A DNA stretch of 64,000 bases from Mucidula mucida. Taxonomy: Eukaryota > Basidiomycota > Agaricomycetes > Agaricales > Physalacriaceae. The position numbers and the translations under genes are program-made. Below the pieces are notes generated by a model. The model made no database searches, was not told where the DNA came from, and saw only the letters and a list, made by a program, of their open reading frames with translations. Shown here piece by piece: positions 32,564 to 42,874 of the stretch (the stretch's first letter is position 1; each line of letters begins with the position of its first letter). The stretch spans positions 43,396 through 107,395 of the forward strand of contig JADNYV010000126.1 in assembly GCA_015501055.1 (NCBI GenBank), read 5' to 3'.

Positions 32564-34249
32564 ATGTCCGGGGCAGATGACTATCATGACTTGTACGTTG
32601 TACAGTTTCTGTCTACCCAACCGCTTTTGACCTGTCAATCTTATCAGCGCTGTCAACGCCTACTTGTCCCTGGTATCGTTTAGTAGGAGTCTTGTTTTTG
32701 CTCATCAAGCCCCCAACATATCGAACTCATTCTCTCCAGCAATTTTATATTACGACTGGATCATCACGTTCGGTCTGGAAGTCGAGCGAATATGGCTTCA
32801 CCGCGACTTCTCGTTTGGCGTCCTTGGATTTTACCTTAATCGCTATGTGGGCATTTTTGGACACGCAGTTATCATCGTGGAATACTTCTTGACTGGATTC
32901 CCTGCGAATAAAGAGGCAGTACGTATGTCAATCCACTTGTAGCTCATTTCTAAAGGCTTTCGCAGGTGTGCGTTTCATGCATGTCCCAATTTGAGGTCTC
33001 GCGCTTATATAGAGCCAGTTGCCACCGATTGCAAGCCTTTCATCAATACTTCGCTCTCTTCGTACAGCTGGTGGTTGCTAGTGAGTTTGAGGCTCCCTTA
33101 CGCTGTTTTCCTGCTTATCGACATTGCAGTCATGCTCATCATGCGGACATATGCGCTATACGACCGTAGCCGCAAGATTATGCTCCTTCACATATCAGTA
33201 GCGCTAACCGTGGTCGCAATCGGCTGTGTATGTGACTATTAACTGTGAACAAAGGTCATTGTTTTACGCGTTCAGCAGTATTGTATAATCTCCGGGAAAA
33301 AGAAGGAGCTGGTGCATCGAGTCGTCCCCTATGTCGGGTGCCCAGCTGGTCTCACGAAAGATGCGTATGTGCTAGTCGCTATTTTAGTAGTCTTTGTCGA
33401 TATTGAACGTGTGTAGAGCCTACCGTCCGTGTTCTCATCTTTCAAAGTGATCTACACTTCGAACACTCTTGTACCCTGATAGGCTTAGGCGCAGCTTGGA
33501 CCGGCATGCTCGTGTTCGATGTGCTAGTGTTCTATCTGACACTCCGAAAGGCTCTCATTCTCAATGGTCGAGGTGGAGTCAATCTGTTGACTGTTCTTCT
33601 TAGAGATGGTGACTACATCGCTACACTACTGAATGGAGCTCTTCATTTACTGTTCCCCCAGGTTCTGTTTATTTCGGGTAAGCCATTTCGCCTGACAAGC
33701 AATCCAAGTCTCATAGCGAAAAAAACACTCCAGTGTCATGGTCATGGCAAATATTGCCAACATCTTAACTTTTTTCGTAAGCCGCCGCCGGTCAGTAATG
33801 TGCTTCTAACGATGACTGAACCTAGCTTGCCGACGTGCGTATTCTCCAAATGTTGTTGATCAGGATTGTCTTATTCTAATGCAGGTATATCTCCGGGGAT
33901 GCGGCACGACATTTACAAACGTGTAAGTCATGATGTTCGTTGCCTTGTTCTCATCGGATAACATGTACAGCATCGCGAGTACTATGGTATCTCGACTCAT
34001 GCTCAACCTTCGTGATCCAAAACTGGCCCGAACGCCTCTGAGCACGTCGATATCCAACTCCCCCTTTACGACTCTAGATCCTCGTTGGACAACGATGCCA
34101 ACAAGACCAACGGTGAACAGGACAGAGGCCCCCACAGAGGAACATCAGGACGGTGCGTTGCTCATCTTGTACATTTTTCAGCGCTTAATCCTGTTAATCG
34201 AGAAGACGAATATGACATAGAGCTGACTGAACGGACGCGTAGAACTTGA
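32564..34249 (+). CDS. DUF6533-type multi-pass membrane protein
   Basis: The likely start is MSGADDYHD at 32564. Successive exons encode ILYYDWIITFGLEVERIWLH (the N-terminal DUF6533 helix pair), FYLNRYVGIFGHAVIIVEYF, CHRLQAFHQYFALFVQLVV, a helix ending VMLIMRTYALYDRSRKIMLL, GMLVFDVLVFYLTLRKAL and MVSRLMLNLRDPKL, and the tail ends in an acidic EYDIELTERTRRT with stop at 34247-34249. The last intron starts GTGCGT after EEHQD. These seven-helix proteins are a large basidiomycete family resembling GPCR topology; no ligand or partner is known. The first two junctions are uncertain by phase. Confidence 0.7.
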
Positions 34250-34471
34250 GCACTGTCGAATTGTCGAAAGGAAGAGCTTTAAACTCGATATCTATAATTG
34301 CTATTTGTTTAACATGCATACAGAAAAGCTAGGACGGTAACACTGCTAGAAAGCTGGGACTGTTGGTACGTAGGTGCGTGCTGGGATTGAAAGACGATAC
34401 AAGCTCTGCTGAAGGAGAAAGATACAACATAATGATAGCGAAGACGATGTTGATAGAAAGCGATACAAGGT

Positions 34472-37400
34472 TTAAGAACCGTCAGCGGTCACTCCTTGCT
34501 GATTGGAGAACGATCCGATGAAAGGTGTGGCGGGACTAAGAGTCGCCGCCGAGCCTCGCGACGAGTACGTCAAGGCTGGACTAACAAGGGGCGGGGAAGA
34601 TTGGTCGACTTCGTAGTCCTGTTCGGGAAAGCCGTGCGAATAAACATCAAAACTCTGCTTTTCGCCCTCCTTCTGATTATGAACGTGATGATGGCGACCG
34701 ACTCCGTTGTCAGATGAATATTTGTGGTCAGAGTACATGTTATTTTCACCGATGCTGGCGATGCTGCTGATAGAGTTGTTCGTTCTGTGTTGTTGGGCAC
34801 GCTGCGTTGTCGCGCGTATAACGTCTGAGGCGGTATTCCTCGATTTTGGAATACTCATGCTGCTATGTTGGTAGTGCCGAGAAGTTTGGTTGGTCGATGC
34901 TGAAGTAGAATGAGGTGGAAGAGTCGAAGAACGGATGTGAGCTTGCTGATTAACGTGCATATTGCGATTGGAGGTTTGAGAAGAGGCGTGAGATGTCGTC
35001 TGGGTAGGGTATGATGAGCCATGCGAAGGAATTTGGCCAGCGTCACGTTCACCAGGTAAACGAGTTGCTCCGTTAGCGCTAGAGGCGTTCCGGTTGAACA
35101 GATGACCTCGGAGTCCATTTTGATGCGACGTGGCCGACACCTGGTATTCCTCTTGGAGGGCGGGAAGGGAACTGCCCATCATCCGTGGCGAATGGTACGT
35201 CTCTTGGCGACTTTGCAGCTGGGGAAGGGAGACAGCGGAGGCTTGTGTACGGATACCGCGCATTCCAACGCTAAAGTCAGAATGCTCGAGTCCTTGAGAC
35301 TGAGCTTGCGCTTGAGAAAGGTCCAGCCTCGTAGGACGCCGCCGTTGACCGCCATTCCCCGCGGCATGCGCCTGAAGGATGTACTCCTCAGTCGCAGTAA
35401 ACCCGTTCCTCGCCTGAGCGACCCCGTTCCCGATAATAGGATGTTGGGGCGCATTCAGATCATCGTCAGACAGGCCAATATTTCCTCCAAGATTCAAGAG
35501 CTGTAGTTGGGACTGAGTGAGACCACGCCGAGAGCGAGGACCAGGCTGAAAGTTGGAGTAGCGGTCGTCGTTACCATTGTTTCCGCGAAGGGAGTTTAAC
35601 AAGGCAAGAACAGCTGGAGTCAATTCCTGGTTGCCTGCGAGAAGGGAATGATCGTTGACGGGATGGCTATAGGAAGGATTGATTGGTGCAAAGTTATTGA
35701 CAGCTGGCGGCAGAACGATATCGTTGTTGTGGTAATTGGCGGCGTTCGAGGAGAAGTCCCGGAAGGACGAATGAAGGCCAGCTTGATCGTAGTCCATCCC
35801 AATGGGTTGCGTTCGAGATAGGCCGATAGGCGGCGGCACTTGGGGAGTTGGACGATACTGGTCACGCCCGTGTAAGTTGAGGAGGGCAGCCTGAGCAATC
35901 GTCAGCCTGGCCGGGGACTGATCTCCTTCCTTGACAACACGTTCAGTGCGCTAAAATGAAAGTCAGGACGGCAGTGACAGAATTGAAAGGTTATCGTACA
36001 CGAAGTTCCCGCTGCTCCGACGTGTCAGCGAAACGGACGGATATCCTGCTACCCGAATCATTCCAGCCACGAACCATGCGTCCATGGAGGCGCTCAATAA
36101 CATCTTCAGCACCTGAGCGAGTGTCTAGCCTATAGAGGATATTCAGCCTACGGTTGCTTTGAACTATGTTAGACCACGAACCTCACAAAAGCAATGATTC
36201 GCGGAGGGTTGCTAAGACGTGTCTGGAAGAATCGACTGCTCTTAATCCTATGCGGGGCAACGAGAGCCGAAAGGGACTGTATAACAATAAGCTTACAACT
36301 CTGAAAGACTTCAGATTCGACCAACCGGTTCATCAATACTCAAAGGCAGTCTATTGAAATAGGGTTATTCAAAGATTGAGCAATTGAACCGATTGCACGC
36401 ACCCTTCGATGTACAAGTTCGTGCTGTTGGGATCCTGTAGTCGCTCCATTTTAGCCTTGAAGGTTCCATCGTCATTCTGATTGTTCGCTTGACCGTACGA
36501 GGAGCCAGAGTGACTTGAGACCGAGGAGGACTGCGCGAAATTTGTTCCGGGGATCTTGTGGACCTGCTGTATCAGAAATTTTAGCAATGGACGTCGGTTC
36601 AACGTGAGATAAGCGAACCTTGGAGAACGTTGGATGTAAATTCCTGAAGCGACGAAGAGATTGAATACATTTTTCAGCAGACTCGATCGTTTCGAACCTG
36701 AGAAATACGGCGTGAGTCAAAATGGGGAGAAAAAGGTGGATATATGCGTACAAAACGAAGCCGTAGCCGCTCTCCTTCTCTCCGACATGTCTAGTGAAGC
36801 TGCGTACGCTTTTCACTTCTCCAAAAGGGACAGCGAGCTCGAAAAGCTGGTCCTCGGGGAAATTAGGTGGGAGACCGTTGATATACACATTAGGAGTTTT
36901 GTGGGAATCATCGAGGACGTCTTCAGATGCTTCAGACGGCGGAGCACTGGCGAATTCCATCGGGGGCGTCATAAACGAGCTCGGGGCCGCCTTGTGGATC
37001 TCGATGTCTGGCAAAGGAACGTATGTCGCCTTCTTTGAGGGACCTTGAGGCACTACTTCTGGCGAAGACGATAGTGGGGCAGAAGGCGTGACAGGGGGTG
37101 AGGTGCGGGCAATTTGGCCTGGCTCGAGGTCTACATAGTAAAGGGCATAAGTGAAAGAAGAAAGTAATGTAGCATGAAAACGTGCCTGTGGTAGAAGCGG
37201 CGGTAGAAGGGCTTCCGAGACGCAGGGACCGGAGAAGACGGCGACCAACATCGTCGGAAAGATTCGAGTCAGAGTCGACGTCTTCCGTGCGTTTAGCGAC
37301 ATGCGGCGTCTGATTGGGACTGCCCATCGGTGAATGGTATGAGGAGAGCGATGACTGTGTTGTAGATGACGTGAATTCAGATAGCGAAGGAGTGCTGGCG

Positions 37401-37675
37401 AATGAAGCGAAAGACGAAAGAGACTGGGAAACGGGTGCGAGCGTGAATGACACCGATGTCGAGGTAGACGATGAGCCGGGCGACGACTGGACTGAGACGG
37501 ACGATGGAGAGCTGGGCGCATGCGCGTCTGGTTGCGAATCTGGAAGAAAAGATGGAACAAAGTCGCCGGCGTTGGGATTAAGAGGGCCTGTAGAAGAAGC
37601 GACGGATTCTGGTGGAGATGGGGGAGCACGCGGCGGAATGGGCGTCGAAAGAGAAGAATGTGGGGAGCCAGACAT
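34472..37675 (-). CDS. Two-RRM RNA-binding protein with long disordered tails
   Basis: Eight exons (37675-37186, 37130-36752, 36697-36619, 36563-36403, 36350-36326, 36276-36182, 36129-36000, 35950-34472) join to 945 residues. A Ser/Pro-rich head precedes RRM1 (NVYINGLPPNFPEDQLFELA with RNP1 YGFVLFETIESA) and RRM2 (NSTNLYIEGLPLSIDEPSLS, then NPPRIIAFVRLDTRSGAEDV, ISVRFADT). The C-terminal ~500 residues are Gln/Asn/Ser-rich and likely unstructured, typical of proteins that enter RNA granules. The architecture matches fungal post-transcriptional regulators with tandem RRMs; the exact orthologue is not certain. Intron 1 (37185-37131) begins GCACGT, a GC-AG intron needed to keep ...ASTTD|LEPGQ in frame. 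Exon 5 is only 25 nt. Confidence 0.85.
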
Positions 37676-38190
37676 GATAGAATGCAAAAAATTCGGGGAT
37701 AATTAGGGAATAACTGAGCAGGCTGCAGTTGTCGGTAGTTACGCTTGCGCCGCAGCCGAATTGCGTACACGATACGTACAATAAGAGGATAATGTTACTA
37801 AGACGAATAGAGCGAGTAGGCAGCGACGCGGCGAGCACGACGGCTGCAGCGAGTAAGCGATGGAAAGGGCGGGCGATGTGATGATGGTAGGGAAGAAAGA
37901 GGCGAAAGCACCGTTCGAGAAGGCGGTCGCCTTTTAAACAGAACCAGACGCGACGACGCACGGACCATCTGAATCTGAACGCGAGATGCCCATTCCGATC
38001 GCTTCGCCACACCTTCCTGGTTTAGACATCGCCCGCTCCTTTGGGTGCACGGCTTGCTTCGGCAGCCAACCTTCTTCCTGCCCAAGTCGGAAGGTCCATG
38101 GACAAGATACGCCCGAGGAGGCCACATGTATCACGAGCAACTTGTAGCCCCCACGTGATGGCGTCTAATATTCAAAATAACAATACAGCG
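37676..38190. other. Intergenic between RRM gene start and ATG15 end
   Basis: About 0.5 kb, C/T-rich near the RRM gene start. It probably holds the RRM gene promoter and 5' leader. No other feature is seen. Confidence 0.5.
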
Positions 38191-39622
38191 CTAGATATAC
38201 TCCCATTGGAAACAGTCCTATATGAAGCCGTGAGTAAAGTAGCAATGACGAAACAAACGGTACTCACTACACAGTCTTCATCTTCATCAACTGCCTGTGG
38301 AACCTGGCGCGCTCCTTCCCAATCTTCCTCACGACTAAGCAGATCAATCACCACGTTGATAGGATGATTCTGCACGTTCACCCGCCAGCCCAGCTTCTTT
38401 ACTGTATCGTACTTGATGATCTTACCAACATGGCAGCGGCTTTCCAACGCGTACCCAGCACCCGCGCATGTCGATGCAACGCCAGTGCAGGTACCCATCG
38501 GAATCGGCTGAACGACAGGACGTCAGAAACTCGCACCAGAAGACGAGGAAGGGCGCACATCACCAGTATTGAATACGTGCGTAATGTGTTGCGTTGACGG
38601 CTAATGACCATCGATGTGGATACTGGAGATAAGATGTGAAAGACGTACTGGCGATGGCAGATGTAGTCGGCGAGACGCTAGTCGATCCGCCGGTGCCTCA
38701 AATGCAACAACTGGTACTCCAAAGGTCTGCCCAACTAGAGAGGCCAACGATCCTCCAAGGGAATGCCCAATCATCCAAATATTAGCCTCGGGATACATGT
38801 ACGATATGTTGTTGTACAAATTCTAAAAGACATATAAGTGAAGTTTGATGACGCGACATATGTATCTCACCGTTCCGATAGGATAGAAAAGACTCTCTTC
38901 CTCCAAAGCCGTCTCTACACAGTCCTGCTTGCATCTCGATCGTCCGTCGTAACAGCCGCAGACAGTCGACCATGTCGGTCCCACACGAGCACAGCAACAT
39001 GAGAACAACAGATTGTCATTCAGCTTGTCCTTGACCACCGTCGGCCCGCCTCCCAACCACGGGACAGATGTCCCTTTGATAGACACCACGACTGTAGATT
39101 CGTCCTCCGAGACAAAGACGTGTCCTCGAAATCCATCGGCGTCAGGCTCCCATCCATAAGAGAAGGTCTATTGAAACGATGAGCACTTTGACATATAGAA
39201 CGACACAAGACAGCCCGTACAGTATTCCAATCAGGGCCCAAGTCATACCACTGCGTGCTATTCGGTTCATAATACGTGTTGAAGGTCATCTTTGCTAGCT
39301 GTAGTAACGTCTCTCTCTTCTCTACATCGGGACCTGGGATACTCGATTGTTGCCATAGGCTAGATTCGCTGACAGGTAGGAACCGCGAATCCATGTAATT
39401 CTGCCAGGATGACGGCTTGTGCACTGTTGTTAACCGAGTCTGAAGCGAGTACGCGTCGGTATCCGCGATGAGCGTAGCTGGAAGGTCCGAGAATAGGTTT
39501 CGTGAGCCATTAAATATTGCGTGGGTGTGGCGCAGGCGGAAAGTCAAGCTCGGGGAGGTCGATTCTTTCCAAAGAACGCCGGACAGCAGAGCCTGCAACG
39601 CAACAGGCAGAAAAGGTATCAT
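38191..39622 (-). CDS. ATG15: ATG15 vacuolar phospholipase (autophagic body lipase)
   Basis: Six exons (39622-39221, 39167-38871, 38822-38649, 38600-38559, 38507-38268, 38217-38191) give 393 residues. An N-terminal membrane anchor (MIPFLPVALQALLSGVLW) is followed by SLTFRLRHTHAIF, WYDLGPDWNTTFSYGWEPDA, DESTVVVSIKGTSVPWLGGG, a Cys-rich loop (LFSCCCARVG..VCGCYDG), the lipase elbow IWMIGHSLGGSLASL (nucleophile Ser), FEAPADRLASRRLHLP, HVFNTGDPIPMGTCTG and ESRCHVGKIIKYDTV, and the tail DCVDCFQWEYI. All are hallmarks of Atg15, which reaches the vacuole through the multivesicular body route and lyses autophagic bodies. The short microexon 38600-38559 and the final split exon both preserve the family sequence. 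Confidence 0.93.
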
Positions 39623-40275
39623 TCTGTTTGCGGATATATGAGCGAGTCCTTGCAGAAATGTCAAGCAAGACCCGTACGGTTGTAAGTAGACCACGTTGAA
39701 GCTGCACTGGGTGTTGCAGGACAACGGCCCAATAGGGGTTGTTTGTCGCATCAACACTGACGTAAATTTCGGTCGGACCGCCTGCCTCTCGTTGGTGTCT
39801 TTGTCCGGCCTCGCCCGTTACATACATCCTCGATGAACAGGCTGTGGACCCGAGGCAGAACATGACACACTTATTGGTACCATGGGCGGTGTGCCACCGT
39901 CGATCTCATACCGCAAAAGACCGCCTCTGCTTCCGGGGGCGCATAGACTCTCTTTCGTGCTAGGCGCTGAAATATTGCGCTGTTCCAAAGGTAGCGCCTC
40001 GATTGTAGCCGCTTGTGTGGCACAGCGTCTGCACTAAATTCGATCACGTGAATGCGTATACGATCGAACGAACACTGTGTCAGGAAACCTTGTACAGGAT
40101 TTCTCCACGATCCCCGAAACTCTGCTTTATGTTTGAATGCGATACTAAGCAGGCGTTTCATCGGTTATCCGCCTATAAGATGGCATGAAGGACTCCCTAA
40201 TGTCCCCATTCACCTTCGTTCGCCAACCTTTTTAGTCTTCTTTTTCATTTTCTCATTTTCTCAACGTTATCAGCC
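39623..40275. other. Divergent promoter region of ATG15 and the superoxide dismutase
   Basis: The two flanking genes point away from each other. Open frames on the minus strand (39871-40161 and 39510-39863) overlap the ATG15 start and show no motif. A T/C-rich tract (40230-40265) directly precedes the SOD ATG. Confidence 0.5.
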
Positions 40276-41137
40276 ATGATGATTACCGCGAAGCTCACTG
40301 TCTTGGCCTCGCTTTTTCTCGCCACTCTTTCCGTTCAAGCTGCACCAAGGTGAGCATCTATTCCCTTGGCCAGAATGCGAGTTGCTCATAACAAAATTTT
40401 AGCAACCTCGCTTCCTACAGGAGTAATACAGCTCCCGCTTCACGGGCCTTACAGGAGCGGTATGTCGATTACGAGCCAGTGAAAGTCCGTGCTTGACCAT
40501 TCTATAGGACCTCTGGCTCCGCATGTAAGGCCGTTGTTCATCTTGCTGGCAATTCTGCAGTGACAGGGAACGTCGTCTTCGAACAGGCAGCTCCTGGTGC
40601 ACCTGTCTCAATCACTGCTGATATTTCCGGCTTGGATCCTTCGTCTCTTCGTGGATGGCACATACAGTACGTACCTTTTCAACTTCGCTTCAGGCGGTTT
40701 GCTGACAGATACACTTAGCCAAGCGGGCAACCTGACTGACGGATGCACGTCAGCCAGCACTCATTTCAACCCATACGGACAGACACACGGTGCACCCACA
40801 GATCACGTTCGTCATGTCGGAGATCTGGGCAACATCAAGTCAGACGAGCATGGACACGCATCGTTTGTTCAGTGGGACGATTTCATCTCTCTCGAGGGTG
40901 AACGCAACATAGTCGGGTACGTGTTTACCTTCTCACATAACTCCTTGAGGCTCACTCTGCATCCAGACGCGCCATCGTCGTGCACGCCAGTACGGATGAC
41001 CTTGGCAAGGGCGGAAACGACGAATCGTTGAAGACCGGAAATGCCGGTGCTCGATCTGCATGTGGCGTTATCGGTGAGTATCATACATTGCGACTCATAG
41101 AGCCGAATTCTGAACAGTCGCCGTAGGTTGGGCGTAA
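40276..41137 (+). CDS. Secreted Cu/Zn superoxide dismutase
   Basis: Six exons (40276-40349, 40403-40459, 40508-40666, 40719-40916, 40967-41073, 41127-41137) give 201 residues. A signal peptide ([22 protein letters not shown]) and a short pro-region precede the SOD barrel. Copper and zinc ligands are visible: GWHIHQAGN (two His), [22 protein letters not shown] with its His and Asp, and [11 protein letters not shown]; the paired cysteines are in TDGCTSAS and SACGVIG. The enzyme dismutes superoxide; secretion points to the cell wall or extracellular space, unlike the usual cytosolic SOD1. The 11-nt final exon completes the family ending GVIGWA; the alternative acceptor would give GVIVAVGWA. Confidence 0.9.
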
Positions 41138-41399
41138 GCGGAAAGCGATTCAGGTGTTACAGGCCGTGGACATAATTTGAACGAGCGCCGTGACTTTTAA
41201 CGTATTACATTCTCACCGGACTTTTTCTAATGACATTCTGTTTGTTTCTGATTGAGGACGCGCTCAGTGCCCTGCAAGCAAAAACAAGTACTCCCGCCGA
41301 TCACTGATCATATGATGTTTTGTTGACCGACTTTTAATCTTGACCATCACGGCGTTCATGGACATCTTCTTCAACAGCGCATCTCAAAATGACTGTCTG

Positions 41400-42707
41400 C
41401 ACCATCTTCGCTTCGCGTTCTTTTACTTGAAACGACATCTGAATCGGCTCTTAATATGGTTCATCGCCCTCCTTAACAGCCTGCCATATTTAACTCCGAC
41501 TCCCTTCTCTGTCGACGAACGCAATAACGGCGTTCATCTTGCTGTTGTGCCTATATGTGGCTCGTTAATCAGAGGATCTCGACCCTCCGATATCAATGTC
41601 GGTATCGAGCTAGGAAACGTTACAATTCTGGTGTCCTTCGGTGTAAGTGAAATTAGTCTTCAGACTCAGAGTACTCATGCCGTGAAGGATTCTTACACTG
41701 ATGGAGGCAACGACGATGGGTCGCCATTAGAGCCACCTGTCTTGATACCTCCATCTGTTCTCGCGGGTGGCCGGTCTGCGAATGGACCCGTCTGGATCGA
41801 AGGTATAGCGAACAACACGGGAGCAACTCTTATGAGCTACGCGGTAAGTAGTTTGGTATTTCGCTTTTTCGTTATGATGACCGTTACCAGCAATGGGGTG
41901 CCTGCATCGATCTTTCTATCTGGCCAAGTAACCCAAGGAAAGTCGATTTCTTGGGACAAAGTGAGATGACCCCATAAGATGATGGTTGCCTTGAATAACT
42001 CTATCGTCCTTTAGTGCAAACATTTCTCGAACAGGCGCACACGCTTGATTCCAACAGAACGCTCTATAGTCTGTTCTTTGGTATCAAGTGCGTCAAGTCA
42101 TGGATTACGAACGACGAAATCTCACAGCTTGATCAAGTGACTACGGAAATTCGAAGCGTAAGGGATGGAAAATTTATGTCTCTGCGCGCTCACATATCCA
42201 ACAGACGACGGAGATCATTTACGAGAAGCCGCACAGGTCCTCCTGGAGCAAATACGAATCCTGTACAACCCTCCTACTAACGCTCGATCATTTCTTGTGC
42301 TCGACGTCTACGGACAAGGGGAGCACTCGCCCGAGGGCGAGGGATTCAAGCAGGAAGTATACGACGGCCTGATAAGCTTACACGAGGAGCTCAGTGGACT
42401 TCAGTTCGCTTATGTTGATTTCGGGAACATCTGGGATGGCGTTCTGGGTCCAATTCCCGGTTATGAGGCCTTCGGGTTCATTAGCAACCAACACTGCACG
42501 GATTGTTGGGGGAACTGCAATAAGTATGGCTGGTGTAGAGATCCTGAGCACCATTTCTATTGGATATACGGGTGAGTCGTTACTCTGTTATCCTTTTCAA
42601 GTTGACGCGTTCATGCGGTATGACTCTCTAGTCATCCCTCCAAGAATACGCATCGCATCATGGCAGATTATGTTCTTGAGGCTCTAAACATATGTCGAAT
42701 AACATAG
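41400..42707 (+). pseudogene. CE16/GDSL-type esterase with broken junctions
   Basis: Family blocks are clear: ILVSFG|DSYTDGGNDDGSP (block with catalytic Ser), GRSANGPVWIEGIANNTG, SYA..VTSNGVPASIFLSG, QTFLEQAHTLD, LYSLFFGI, DGDHLREAAQVLLEQI, NARSFLVLDVYGQGEHSPEG, YVDFGNIWDGVLGPIPGYEAFGF, DPEHHFYWIYG|HPSKNTHRIMADYV (catalytic Asp and His). CE16 enzymes de-acetylate plant or fungal polysaccharide fragments. However, the block GIND is altered to GIKCVKSW..., and two junctions (about 41960 and 42160) join in frame only if an extra G is present at the donor. It may be a functional gene with consensus errors or a recent pseudogene. No confident start or signal peptide was found. Confidence 0.6.
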
Positions 42708-42874
42708 TGCATGTACAACTTCGAAATCAGTGAGTTCGAGCAAGTCTTGAATTAGTACACGATCATGTTCATTTCGACGCGACCTACAGTTCGCGATTGA
42801 GGGGGTATTCGTGACAGCATTTACAAACTATATATACAGTAGATAAATAACAAGCAAAGCAAGATTATAACGTA

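Noticed and set aside
35102..35506. Arg/Leu-rich frame opposite the RRM gene
   Set aside because: It is antisense to the Gln/Ser-rich C-terminal exon, which is continuous and in frame with both RRMs.
36472..37770. Long frame in a second register over the RRM gene head
   Set aside because: Only the part downstream of 37130 is real (exon 2 and beyond); upstream the true coding frame is the one starting MSGSPHSS.
39510..39863. Possible gene overlapping the ATG15 start on the same strand
   Set aside because: It overlaps the well-supported ATG15 exon 1 in another frame and has no motif.
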